64,000 nucleotides of DNA, from NCBI GenBank assembly GCA_005880175.1, contig VBJR01000152.1:758-64757 (forward strand), read 5' to 3'. A program made the position numbers and the translations under genes. The notes under the pieces were generated by a model. It saw nothing but the letters and a program-made list of their open reading frames with translations, was not told the DNA's origin and searched no databases. Numbering within the stretch: the first letter of the stretch is position 1; each line of letters opens with the position of its first letter. Of this stretch, positions 28,934 through 37,578 are shown piece after piece. This DNA comes from Chloroflexota bacterium. Lineage in GTDB: Bacteria; Chloroflexota; Dormibacteria; Dormibacterales; Dormibacteraceae.

Positions 28934-29371
28934 ATGGGTGAGGCCAGAGACCTGGTGGAACGGGCGTGGCGGGCGATCGAGGCGGGCGAGGTCGAGCGCC
29001 TCGCCGAGGTGTTCAGCGAGGACGCGGAGCTGGCCACGTCGTCGGCGGAGGGCCGCGGCGTCGAGTACGTCCAGCGCGTGTTCCGCCGGCACCATGCCGC
29101 GTACCCGGACCTGACGCACGAGGTGCTGGGCTGCATCGAGAACGGCGACGGCACCGAGATCGCCCTCGACATGCGGTTCACCGGCACGCACCAGGGCGAG
29201 CTGAACGGGCCCCGGGGCGCGATCGCGGCGACCGGGCGGACCCTCCGATGGCGCTCCGCCGACCACGTCCGCACGCGCGGCGGGCGCATCGTCTCGTGGC
29301 GGGCCGTGTTCGACCGGCTGACGATCCGGGAGCAGCTGGGCCTGGAGCGCGCGGCCGGCGGCCGCGGCTGA
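28934..29371 (+). CDS. SnoaL-like domain protein
   Basis: The 145-residue protein reads VERAWRAIEAGEVERLAEVF at the start and has HHAAYPDLTHEVLGCIENGD and TRGGRIVSWRAVFDRLTIRE, all typical of the NTF2/SnoaL-like fold. The middle residues differ from the other two SnoaL proteins here, so it probably has a separate role. GAGGAGGG lies 6 nt before ATG 28934. The MBL-fold gene follows by 3 bp. Confidence 0.75.
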   Translation: MGEARDLVERAWRAIEAGEVERLAEVFSEDAELATSSAEGRGVEYVQRVFRRHHAAYPDLTHEVLGCIENGDGTEIALDMRFTGTHQGELNGPRGAIAATGRTLRWRSADHVRTRGGRIVSWRAVFDRLTIREQLGLERAAGGRG

Positions 29372-29374
29372 CCC

Positions 29375-30259
29375 GTGGCCGCCGCCGTGCCGCTGCCGGG
29401 CAAGCGGTTCGTGGAGGTCGGCGAGGGGCTCCTGGCGGTGCTCCACGGCGACGGGGCCGCCGGGGTGGCCAACGCGGGGGTCGTCCACGAGGGCGGCGAC
29501 GCGCTCGTCGTGGACGCCACGCTGCTGCCCGAGATGGCGGCCGGGATCGGGGACGAGCTCGCCCGCCGGGGGGCGCGGGCCGAGCTCGTGCTCAACACCC
29601 ATCACCACCTCGACCACGTCGGCGGCAACGCGGCCTTCCCCGAGGCCCGGGCGGTCGCCCATCCCGTCACCGCCCGCATCGCCGGCGGCATGGTGGGGCG
29701 GACGGCCGCGCTGGCCGCCATCCTGCCCCGGTTCGCGGCCGCCCTGCCCGACCTGGACCTGCGGCCGCCCGCCGCCTGGACGGAGCCGCCGGCGCTGCCG
29801 CGCGGCGGCCGGACGCTCCTGTTCACGCCCGCGCACTCGCCGGCCGACTGCGCGGTCTGGTTCCCGGCCGAGCGCGTGCTGTTCGCCGGCGACGTCTGCT
29901 TCAACCGGGTCGTCCCGCTCGCCGTGCACGCGAGCCCGTCCGCGTGGATCGCCGCGATCGACGCGCTGGCCGCCCTGGAGCCGGCGGTGATCGTGCCCGG
30001 CCACGGTCCGCTGGCCACGATCGCCGACCTGCTCGCCCTGCGCGCCTACCTGGCCGCCCTCGTCGAGGTAGCCGCGGCGGTGCACGGCGGCGACCTGGGG
30101 GAGCGGGAGGCCCACGACGCCCTCCGGATCGACGCGGTGGAGGGCTGGATCGAGGCCGACCGCGCCGCCGTCAACCTCGCCCGGGCGCTGGCGGAGCTCC
30201 GGGCGGAGGAACAACCGGGAGACCGGCCGGAGACGGGGCGGCACGTCGCGCCGGCTTGA
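29375..30259 (+). CDS. Metallo-beta-lactamase-fold hydrolase (possible ActIV-like cyclase)
   Basis: The 294-residue protein has the zinc motif THHHLDHVGGNAAFP, FTPAHSPADCAVWF, LFAGDVCFNRVVPL and VPGHGP, matching the metallo-beta-lactamase fold. In some aromatic polyketide clusters, proteins of this fold (ActIV of actinorhodin) perform the second-ring cyclisation or release. Context makes such a role possible, but hydrolysis of another ester or thioester is equally open. GTG 29375 follows the SnoaL gene, and the flavin monooxygenase follows by 9 bp. Confidence 0.8.
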   Translation: MAAAVPLPGKRFVEVGEGLLAVLHGDGAAGVANAGVVHEGGDALVVDATLLPEMAAGIGDELARRGARAELVLNTHHHLDHVGGNAAFPEARAVAHPVTARIAGGMVGRTAALAAILPRFAAALPDLDLRPPAAWTEPPALPRGGRTLLFTPAHSPADCAVWFPAERVLFAGDVCFNRVVPLAVHASPSAWIAAIDALAALEPAVIVPGHGPLATIADLLALRAYLAALVEVAAAVHGGDLGEREAHDALRIDAVEGWIEADRAAVNLARALAELRAEEQPGDRPETGRHVAPA

Positions 30260-30268
30260 GTACGAGCC

Positions 30269-31939
30269 ATGCACGACGAGTCCGTTCCCGTTCTGATCGT
30301 AGGCGGCAGCCTGGTCGGCCTCTCGGCGTCCGTCTTCCTGTCCCGGCACGGCGTCCAGTCCCTCCTGGTGGAGCGCCGGGCGACCACCTCGATGTCGCGG
30401 TTCCCCCGGGCCTGGGGCTTCAACCCGCGCACCGTCGAGCTGTTCCGCGCGGCCGGGCTGGAGGACGACGTGCGAGCGGCCGAGGCGGCCGGGATGCCGA
30501 GCGCCGCGCGGGGCGGCGGCCTGCTCCGGGCCGAGTCCCTGGCCGGCCGGGAGCTGCAGTGGATCCACCCGACGATGCCCGACCTGACCGAGCTGAGCCC
30601 CAGCCGCTGGGCGATGTGCAGCCAGCACCGGGTCGAGCCCGTCCTGCTGGCGCGCGCCACCGAGCTGGGCGGGCGGCTCTGCTTCGGCACGGAGCTGGTC
30701 TCGTTCGAGCGGGACGGGGAGGGGGTGACCGCGCGCCTGCGCGACCGCACGTCCGGGCAGGAGCGGACGGTCCACGCGAGCTTCCTCGTGGCCGCTGACG
30801 GGAGCCGCGGCCAGGTGCGCGAGCAGCTCGGCATCGCGGTCCAGGACCTGGGCACGACCGCGCACCGCCTGGCGATCCTGTTCCGCGCCGACCTCAGGGA
30901 GGCGCTCCGGGACCGCCACTTCATCATCTGCTACGTCATGAACGAGGAGGTCCGGGGCGGGGTCCTGGAGCCCGTGGACGACGACGGCCACTGGCAGCTC
31001 GACGTCCCGTACCACCCCGAGCGCGGCGAGACGCCGGACGACTTCGACGACGCGCGCTGCGTGGCGCTGATCCAGGCCGCCGTCGGGGTGCCGGGGCTGG
31101 AGGTCGAGCTCGTGAGCCGCCTGTCGTGGGTGGCCGGGGCCCGGATCGCCGACCGGTTCTCCGACGGCCGCGTGCACCTGGCCGGCGACTCGGCCCACGT
31201 GATGCCGCCGACCGGCGCGCTGGGCGCGAACACGGGCATCCAGGACGCGCACAACCTGGCCTGGAAGCTGGCCCTCGTCATCCGCGGGACGGCGGCGCCG
31301 GCGCTGCTCGACACGTACGACGCGGAGCGCCGGCCGGTGGGCGAGCACACGATCCGGCAGTCGCTGGCGATCTTCGCGCAGCGGGTCGGCGGGCCCGGTG
31401 GTCCGGGCGGCCCCGGGGGGCCCGGAGGGCGGCCGAATGGCCCCGGCGGCCCCCCGGGCGGGCGGCCCGGCGGCCCCGGCCCCGCCGACGACGTGACCAC
31501 CTGGCTGGGCTACCGGTACCGGTCCGGCGCGGTCCTGGACGACGGGGAGGGCGGCGGCCTGGTCGAGGACCCCCGCCAGCCGTCGGGCCGGCCCGGCAGC
31601 CGCGCCGCGCACGTGGCCCTGCGCCACAACGGCAGCACGTCGTCCACGCTGGACCTGTTCGGCCGCGGGTTCGTCCTCCTGGCCGGGCCGGACGGCGGCG
31701 CCTGGGCCAGCGGCGCGGAGGCGGCCGCGCGCGAGCTGCGGGCGCCCGTCGACGTCCACCGCGTCGGCGCCCCGCTGCTCGACGAGGGCGGCCGCTGGGC
31801 GGCGGCCTACGGCGTCTCGCCGTCGGGCGCGTCGCTGGTCCGGCCGGACGGCTTCGTCGCCTGGCGCGCCAGGGAGGCGGCGGGGGAGGACGCGGACCGG
31901 GTGCTGCGCCAGGCGCTGGGGCGGCTGCTCGGGAGGTGA
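30269..31939 (+). CDS. Class A FAD-dependent monooxygenase with Gly/Pro-rich insert
   Basis: This aromatic hydroxylase of the TcmG/RdmE type has 556 residues. The FAD-binding start is VLIVGGSLVGLSASVFLSRH, followed by VAADGSRGQVREQLGI (DG motif) and HLAGDSAHVMPPTGALGANT (GD motif). A C-terminal thioredoxin-like domain follows from about residue 415. Residues about 373-407 are a Gly/Pro repeat (GGPGGPGGPGGPGGR and on), placed between the FAD domain and the C-terminal domain. It would hydroxylate a ring of the polyketide using NAD(P)H and O2. It ends before a strong hairpin that separates it from a convergent gene. Confidence 0.88.
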   Translation: MHDESVPVLIVGGSLVGLSASVFLSRHGVQSLLVERRATTSMSRFPRAWGFNPRTVELFRAAGLEDDVRAAEAAGMPSAARGGGLLRAESLAGRELQWIHPTMPDLTELSPSRWAMCSQHRVEPVLLARATELGGRLCFGTELVSFERDGEGVTARLRDRTSGQERTVHASFLVAADGSRGQVREQLGIAVQDLGTTAHRLAILFRADLREALRDRHFIICYVMNEEVRGGVLEPVDDDGHWQLDVPYHPERGETPDDFDDARCVALIQAAVGVPGLEVELVSRLSWVAGARIADRFSDGRVHLAGDSAHVMPPTGALGANTGIQDAHNLAWKLALVIRGTAAPALLDTYDAERRPVGEHTIRQSLAIFAQRVGGPGGPGGPGGPGGRPNGPGGPPGGRPGGPGPADDVTTWLGYRYRSGAVLDDGEGGGLVEDPRQPSGRPGSRAAHVALRHNGSTSSTLDLFGRGFVLLAGPDGGAWASGAEAAARELRAPVDVHRVGAPLLDEGGRWAAAYGVSPSGASLVRPDGFVAWRAREAAGEDADRVLRQALGRLLGR

Positions 31940-31944
31940 GCGGA

Positions 31945-31976
31945 GGAGGCGAGGGGGCGCCCGCCCCCTCGCCTCC
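31945..31976. terminator. Perfect 15-bp GC hairpin, bidirectional
   Basis: Arms 31945-31959 and 31962-31976 are perfectly complementary with only CC between. The hairpin lies between convergent genes and has no T tract. It resembles three other GC-only hairpins at transcript ends in this window. Confidence 0.6.
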
Positions 31977-31983
31977 GGCCAGC

Positions 31984-32620
31984 TCAGGCCGTGAGCTCCA
32001 CGTAGATGGACTCGTCGCAGCGCAGCTCGTAGTCCAGGCCGGCCACCTCGGGCAGGCGGCCCTGCCGGAAGGCGCACTCCTCGAACCCGCTCGCCGGGAA
32101 GCCCGCCTCGCGGGCCGGGCCGGCCCGGCATCGGCGGGAAGCCCATCCGCTCGACCAGGTCCCGGTGGCGCTCGTAGAAGCCCTCGCCGCCCGCGATGTA
32201 GCCCTCGGCGTAGCGCCGGAGGTCGGGGGTGCTCACGCGGAGGACGCCGCCGGGCCTGAGCAGCCGCCGCACCTCGCGCAGCCAGAAGATGCCGTCGCGC
32301 GCCCCCAGGTGCTCGATGAAGTGCTCCGCGTACGCCCACTCGAAGCAGCCGGACTCGAACGGCAGCGGCAGCCGGGCGTCGAGCTGGACGAAGTGGGCGA
32401 CGCCGTCCACCAGGTAGATCGTGCCCCACTCGCTGTTGTCGCGGCCGTCGGTGAGGGTCGAGAGGTCGGTGCTCAGGCAGGAGCGGTCGCGGCGGTCCCC
32501 GGAACCGAACTGCACGCCGCGCACGCCCAGTCCCTCCAGCGCGCGCCGGTCATACGGGACGTCGCGGGCGACGGCCTCCATGCGCTCGCAGACGATGGGC
32601 CAGATCCGGCTCTCGGACAT
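31984..32620 (-). pseudogene. Class I SAM methyltransferase, frameshifted
   Basis: The N-terminal two thirds read as a small class I methyltransferase: VQFGSGDRRDRSCL, YAEHFIEHLGARDGIFWLRE and RRLLRPGGVLRVSTPDLRRY. After VERMGFPPMPG near 32115 the frame breaks. The C-terminus (SGFEECAFRQGRLPEVAGLD, YELRCDESIYVELTA) continues in another frame to the TGA at 31984. Roughly 25-30 family residues are missing. ATG 32620 is chosen, with GGGAG just upstream. It follows the glycosyltransferase in a three-gene minus-strand operon. The damage is probably at assembly level. Confidence 0.7.
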
Positions 32621-32654
32621 CGACTCCCAGGTCCAGCCTGGCTTCAGCAGGGGT

Positions 32655-33840
32655 TCATCGCGTGCTCCTCGCCTCCTCGTGGGAGCGCCGGTGCGCGTCG
32701 CCCGCGACCGGCGCCAGGGACCTGCCCGCGGCCACCTCCTCGAGCAGCGGGACCGCGCTGGAGACCGGCGGCAGCGCCGCGATCTCGGCGGCCAGGCGCT
32801 CGGCCCCGAGCCGGTGCACCGGCTCCTCCAGCAGCCGGCGGACCGCCGAGCCGATGTCGCCGGCCGAGAGCCGCCTACAGCTGGTCGCCCGCGAACGGCA
32901 CGCACAGCATCGGGATCCCCGCGCCGAGGGCGGCCATCGTCGTGTTGTAGGGGGCGTGGCAGATCACGACGGACGCGCGCTCCAGCAGCCGCGGCAGGGG
33001 GACGAACCGCTCGACCCGGACGTTGGGCGGCTGCGGGCCGAGCAGCGCCGGGTCGCGGTTGGGGCCCACCGTGACCACGACGTCCACCGGCAGGTCGCGC
33101 AGCCCGCGGAGGACGGTCTCGAACGTGTCGCTGACCCGGTTGAAGATCGTGCCCATCGTCACGTGCACCACCGGCCGCTCGCCGAGCGCGTCGAGCCAGG
33201 GGTACGCCTGGCCGTCGTCCGCCACGAACGGCTGCGGCCGCACCACGCGCGTGACCGGCAGCATCTCCTCCGGCGTCCCCCGCTGCATGCTGGGCGGGTA
33301 CACGTCGAGGTAGAGCCAGGGGCAGAACCGCTCCATGCTCGGGTCGGGCGGCAGGCCCAGGCTGGCCCGGGTCTGCTCGAGGTACGCGCCCAGGCCGGGG
33401 CCCAGCGCGGACAGCGGGCGGAAGGCGTCGATGCCCATGCGGACGTGCGGGACGCCGCTCGCCTCCGCCGCCAGTGGCCCGCTGAACTCGATGCCGGCGC
33501 TGACGACCACGTCCGGCCGGCGCGTCCGCATCAGCTCGACCAGGTCGCGCAGCATCGGCTCCGCGGCGCGGGCGAACACGCGGGGCCACACGTGCCGCGT
33601 CGTGTACAGCTCGAGGCTGCGGGGGTCGTCCATCAGGTCGGGGAACGCGCGCTCGGCCTCGGACTCCAGCCAGTCCAGGCCGGCGGTCTCCACCTCGAAC
33701 CCGGCCCGGCGCACGGCCGGCGCGAACGAGGCGCTGGTCGCGAAGACCGGCTGGTGGCCGGCGTCCTGCAGCGCCCGGGCCAGGGGGGCCATGGGGTGGA
33801 AGTGGCCCAGCGCGGGGAGCGTGCAGAGGAGGACCCGCAT
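32655..33840 (-). pseudogene. GT1-type (MGT/YjiC-like) glycosyltransferase, frameshifted
   Basis: The enzyme should transfer an activated sugar to a small-molecule acceptor. The N-terminal domain (MRVLLCTLPALGHFHPMAPL) and the nucleotide-sugar region (VVHVTMGTIFNRVSDTFETV, CHAPYNTTMAALGAGIPMLC, VPFAGDQL) are clear. A TAG at 32875 interrupts the gene directly after GDQL. The C-terminal helices (SAGDIGSAVRRLLEEPVHRL) continue in another frame to a TGA at 32655. About 20 residues are missing. With rfbA and rfbB 11 kb away, a dTDP-deoxysugar donor is plausible. ATG 33840 starts 2 bp after the radical SAM gene. Confidence 0.78.
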
Positions 33841-33842
33841 CG

Positions 33843-35786
33843 TCAGGCCCTCGCCACGTGGAGCTCGGGGCGCGCCGGCGTCCGCAGCTCCTCCAGCTGC
33901 TGGCCCGGGAAGTAGACCGCCTCCTCGTGGTTGACGTAGTAGCTGTGGAACCCGGCCCGATAGTAGAGGTCGAGCTCCACCGGGCCGCCGGCGGGGCGCT
34001 CGGCCCAGTCGTGGCCCTCGCGCAGCAGGCGGGGGACGTCGAAGGCGAACCGGACGGCCCGGCGCACGTAGTACGGCTCGCCGTCCACCTCGACGGCCTC
34101 CAGGCCGGCGGGCAGCTCGCGGTTCCCGGGCTCGTCGAACACGGCCCGGGTCAGGCAGTCGTAGCGGAACACCTCGGAGACCCCGGCCGCGGTGGCGCCG
34201 GGCAGCCGCGGCAGCACCGCGTGGCACCACCAGTCGTGCAGGACCTCGTCCAGCCGCGGGTCCAGGTACAGGTGGCGCAGGAATACGCCGAGGCCCTCGG
34301 GCTGCAGCCCGAGCCGGCGCCGGATGTCGGTGAGCGCGGCCGCCGTCGGGTGGTCCGACGCCTCGACCCACTCCAGCAGGCTGCGGATGACGGCCGACTG
34401 CGTCATCCCGGCGGCCTGCCGGAGCGGCGTCCACACGTGCCGGAGCACCAGGTGCTCGGCCAGGGCGCGGGCCCACACCAGGAACCGCCGCATCTCGACG
34501 TTCTCGGCCACGGTCATCGTCCGGTGGGCGAGCACGTGCTCGAAGTCGTCGCGCTCGCCGCGGACGGTGACCAGGCCGAACCGCTCCTTCGCCTCCGCGT
34601 ACTCCGTGTTGGGCAGCAGCAGCAGCTGGTAGGGAGCGATGCGGCTCATGTGTGTGGCGAGCCGGTCGTAGCCCTGCAGGAACGAGCGCGCCGTCTCACC
34701 GGGCGCGCCCCAGATCAGCTCCGCGTAGCAGTCGAGGCCCTCGCTCCGGAGCCATGCCACCAGGTCCTCCCACTCGTTCAGCTTCATGTTCCTCCGCTGC
34801 ATGGCGTCGAGGGCCTCGTCGTTCAGCGTCTGCAGCGCCAGTGTGAACGAGCTGCGCAGGCCCTCTGACTTCATCGTGCGCACGATGTCGTAGAAGACGC
34901 GGGACTTGTTCTTGGCCCACGACGTCTCGATGGCGCGCGGGTAGCCGTACCGGTTGCGAACGGCGATCACGTCCTCGACGAACGCCTTGTCCTCGCGCAT
35001 CATCCCGAAGTTGGAGTCGCAGAGCACGATCGTGTGCACGCGGTGCCTGGCGAACACCTCCAGCTCGGCGCGCAGCCGGTCGCGGGAGAACGTGCGCATC
35101 TTCTGTCCGATCGCGCCGCCCCAGTAGCAGAACGCGCAGCGATACGGACAGCCGCGGCTGGTCTCCATCAGCGCCACGTCGTACCGGAAGCCGCCCCGCT
35201 CGTCCGTGAGCGGGATGGCGCCGGTCAGGAAGGGCGAGGGGATGTCGTCCAGGTTGGCGATCCGCTCCCGGGCCGGGTTGCGCTGGCAGCGGCCCTCGGG
35301 GTCGCGGAAGCTCACGCCGGGCAGGCCGTGCAGCTCGTCCACCCGGCGTCCGCCGAGGAGCGCCGCCAGCAGGTCGCGGAAGACCAGCTCGCCCTCGCCG
35401 TCCACGACCACGTCGACGGCCGGGTACTGCCGGAGGACGCGCTCGCCCTGGTTGGCGACGTGCGTGCCGCCGAACACCACCCAGCCGTTGGGCGCGAGCT
35501 GCTTGTACGTCTCCGCCAGCTCTCCGAACTGCCGGTAGTTCCAGCCCCAGACTGAGAAGCCGATCAGGTCGGGCGCGCCCTGACGGAACAGGCGCTGCGC
35601 CATCGTCAGCACCGAGTCGCCGCCGTTGAAGTTGAACAGGCGCACGTCGATGTCGGGCCGGAGCCCGTCGTCGGCCAGCGCCGCCGCCTTCAGGTAGCCG
35701 ATGCCCAGCGGCAGCGACTCCTTGGGCATGTCCCACACACCCTGCTGCACGAGCCAGATCGTTCGCTTTCGCGAGACACGGGTCAA
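33843..35786 (-). CDS. B12-binding-domain radical SAM enzyme
   Basis: The 647-residue protein has an N-terminal cobalamin-binding-like Rossmann region (residues 10-150, IGFSVWGWNYRQFGELAETY, VFGGTHVANQGERVLRQYPA). A radical SAM core carries the cluster motif CPYRCAFC near residues 212-219. A long C-terminal domain of about 200 residues follows (residues 430-647). Such enzymes methylate unactivated carbons or perform oxidative rearrangements. The exact class cannot be read from sequence. TTG 35786 has AAGGGAG about 9 nt upstream. It heads the rSAM-GT-MT operon and is divergent from the aromatase gene. Confidence 0.85.
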   Translation of the reverse strand: MTRVSRKRTIWLVQQGVWDMPKESLPLGIGYLKAAALADDGLRPDIDVRLFNFNGGDSVLTMAQRLFRQGAPDLIGFSVWGWNYRQFGELAETYKQLAPNGWVVFGGTHVANQGERVLRQYPAVDVVVDGEGELVFRDLLAALLGGRRVDELHGLPGVSFRDPEGRCQRNPARERIANLDDIPSPFLTGAIPLTDERGGFRYDVALMETSRGCPYRCAFCYWGGAIGQKMRTFSRDRLRAELEVFARHRVHTIVLCDSNFGMMREDKAFVEDVIAVRNRYGYPRAIETSWAKNKSRVFYDIVRTMKSEGLRSSFTLALQTLNDEALDAMQRRNMKLNEWEDLVAWLRSEGLDCYAELIWGAPGETARSFLQGYDRLATHMSRIAPYQLLLLPNTEYAEAKERFGLVTVRGERDDFEHVLAHRTMTVAENVEMRRFLVWARALAEHLVLRHVWTPLRQAAGMTQSAVIRSLLEWVEASDHPTAAALTDIRRRLGLQPEGLGVFLRHLYLDPRLDEVLHDWWCHAVLPRLPGATAAGVSEVFRYDCLTRAVFDEPGNRELPAGLEAVEVDGEPYYVRRAVRFAFDVPRLLREGHDWAERPAGGPVELDLYYRAGFHSYYVNHEEAVYFPGQQLEELRTPARPELHVARA

Positions 35787-35949
35787 TGTCGATCGCTCCC
35801 TTCGACTGTCAACGCGAGGACGTGTCGTCGTCAGGACAGTAGCTCACGCCGGGCACCGCGGCAATCGAACCACAGCGCTTTCCCGGCGGCGCCGGCTGTG
35901 GCACAGTGGGCGCGCCGCTGTCGTCCCGTTTCCATCGAGAGAGGTCACC

Positions 35950-36441
35950 ATGTCCGCACACACTGACAACTCGATCGTCATCGGCGCGCCGCTCGACCTG
36001 GTGTGGCAGATGGCCAACGACGTGGAGTCGTGGCCGTCGCTGTTCGTGGGCGAGTACGCGAAGGGCGAGGTCCTGGAGCGCACGGAGAACCGCATCGTGT
36101 TCCGCCTCACGACGGTCCCCGAGTTCTCACCTCACAACGACGGCAAGAGCTACAGCTGGGTCTCGGAGCGCGTGCTGGACGAGGAGCACCACTATGTGAA
36201 CGCCCGCCGCGTCGAGCTCGGGCCGTTCCGGTACATGCACATCTTCCAGTCGTTCGACGAGGTCCCGGGCGGCGTGCGGCTGCGCTGGGTGCAGAACTTC
36301 GAGATCCGCGAGGGCGCGCCGTTCACGGACGAGCAGATGGCGGGCCGGATCAACCACCACTCCCGGGAGCAGCTGGAGAACCACAGGCGGGTGATCGAGG
36401 CGGCGGCCCGCCAGCGCTCGGCGGCGCCGGCGGCGTCCTGA
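35950..36441 (+). CDS. TcmN-like polyketide aromatase/cyclase (SRPBCC fold)
   Basis: This 163-residue single-domain ARO/CYC has DLVWQMANDVESWPSLFVGE, VFRLTTVPEFSPHNDGKSYS, RRVELGPFRYMHIFQSFDEV and RLRWVQNFEIREGAPFTDEQ. These match TcmN and WhiE-type first-ring aromatases very closely. It should control regiospecific cyclisation and aromatisation of the ACP-bound poly-beta-ketone. GAGAGAGG lies 7 nt before ATG 35950. The divergent promoter region has one GCAATCG heptamer (35861-35867), the same word as in the KS-alpha promoter. A strong hairpin follows the gene. Confidence 0.92.
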   Translation: MSAHTDNSIVIGAPLDLVWQMANDVESWPSLFVGEYAKGEVLERTENRIVFRLTTVPEFSPHNDGKSYSWVSERVLDEEHHYVNARRVELGPFRYMHIFQSFDEVPGGVRLRWVQNFEIREGAPFTDEQMAGRINHHSREQLENHRRVIEAAARQRSAAPAAS

Positions 36442-36484
36442 GCGTGCCTCCCCGGGGGTGAACCCGGGTGCACGGGCCGATCGC

Positions 36485-36511
36485 GGCCCCTCCCCCGGCA
36501 GGGGAGGGGCC
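36485..36511. terminator. Perfect 11-bp GC hairpin between convergent genes
   Basis: GGCCCCTCCCC (36485-36495) pairs perfectly with GGGGAGGGGCC (36501-36511) around a 5-nt loop. It separates the aromatase gene from the end of the KS operon and has no T tract. Confidence 0.6.
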
Positions 36512-36519
36512 ACGGGGCC

Positions 36520-37578
36520 TCAGTCCCGCCGGCGGGCCTCCACCACCGACAGCTGCATCGGGTGCGTCCGCACCTCCGTCAGCGTCAGCCCCGCCTCGCC
36601 CAGCAGGTCGCGCAGCTCGCTCTCCGAGCGCTGCTTCCCGCCGTGCTTGGCCAGGACCAGCATGTCGATCAGCATCGTGGCCTCCGTCAGCGGCGACGGC
36701 TCCACCCGCTCCGGCGTCAGCCGCTCGACCAGCAGCAGCGACGCGGCCGGCGACATCGCCCGCGCGCACGAGCGCAGCAGCCGCACCGCCGGCTCGTCGC
36801 CCCAGTCGTGCAGGACCCGCCGCAGGATGTACGCGTCGTGCCCCGCCGGCACCGCCTCGAAGAAGTCGCCGCCGAGGACCTGGCAGCGGCCGTCCAGGCC
36901 CTGCCCGCGCAGCCGCTCCTCGACGCCGGCGACCGCGCTCGGGAGGTCGAAGATCACCCCCCGGGCGGCCGGGTTCCGCTCCAGGATCGTGGTCAGCAGG
37001 CCGCCCCGGCTGCCGCCCACGTCCACGATCGACCCGAACCGCGAGAAGTCCGCGCAGCCCAGGATGGCCGGCAGCTCGATCGCCTCGAACTCGTCCTGCG
37101 CGGTCCGGAACACGCGCTGCGCCTCCGGGTTCCGCTCCAGCCACTCCCAGTAGCTGGTGCCGTGGACGTGGTCGAACGCCACCTCGCCCGTCCGCAGCGT
37201 GTGGCCCAGCGCGGCCACCGCGGCCACGGTGTCCGGCGAGCCCAGCCAGAGCAGGCAGCTGCCCACCGGGCGCACACCGTCCGCGCCCAGGGCCGGGGTC
37301 AGGTCGGTGGCGGCGAACAGCCCGTCCGGCGTCTCGGCCACGACGCCCAGGCTGGCCAGCGCCCGCAGCACGCGCCGCAGGAGCGCCGGCCGCGTGCCGG
37401 TCGCCTCGGCCAGCCGGTCCACGCCGACCGGCTGCCCGGACAGGTGCCCGGCGAGGCCCAGCTCCACCGCCAGCGTCAGCAGCGAGGAGCGCACATGGCC
37501 GTTGACCATGCTGACGAGCAGGGCGTCGGCGGGCGGGCGGAAGGCGGGCGGCCGGCTGGCCGCGATCGGCGTGGTCAC
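36520..37578 (-). CDS. SAM-dependent O-methyltransferase (polyketide tailoring type)
   Basis: The 352-residue protein has an N-terminal winged-helix dimerisation region (LAEATGTRPALLRRVLRALA) and a SAM domain with motif I IVDVGGSRGGLLTTILERNP. LRRVLHDWGDEPAVRLLRSC and VERLTPERVEPSPLTEATML follow. It is a paralogue of the methyltransferase at 27.3-28.3 kb, so two positions may be methylated. GTG 37578 overlaps the accA stop (GTGA) and has AGGAGG about 9 nt upstream. It is the last gene of the KS-alpha operon. Confidence 0.88.
   Translation of the reverse strand: MTTPIAASRPPAFRPPADALLVSMVNGHVRSSLLTLAVELGLAGHLSGQPVGVDRLAEATGTRPALLRRVLRALASLGVVAETPDGLFAATDLTPALGADGVRPVGSCLLWLGSPDTVAAVAALGHTLRTGEVAFDHVHGTSYWEWLERNPEAQRVFRTAQDEFEAIELPAILGCADFSRFGSIVDVGGSRGGLLTTILERNPAARGVIFDLPSAVAGVEERLRGQGLDGRCQVLGGDFFEAVPAGHDAYILRRVLHDWGDEPAVRLLRSCARAMSPAASLLLVERLTPERVEPSPLTEATMLIDMLVLAKHGGKQRSESELRDLLGEAGLTLTEVRTHPMQLSVVEARRRD

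Noticed and set aside
28892..33589. Very long minus-strand open frame over the MBL and monooxygenase genes
   Set aside because: The plus strand here encodes clear enzyme motifs. Only the parts of this frame at the methyltransferase and the glycosyltransferase C-terminus are meaningful.
35787..35949. Second SARP-type repeat in the rSAM/aromatase divergent gap
   Set aside because: Only one GCAATCG is present, without a partner at 21-22 bp, so it is not called as an operator.
36350..37144. Alternative minus-strand frame inside the O-methyltransferase gene
   Set aside because: Its translation is Gly/Ala/Arg-rich with no motifs. The accepted frame has all SAM-binding motifs.
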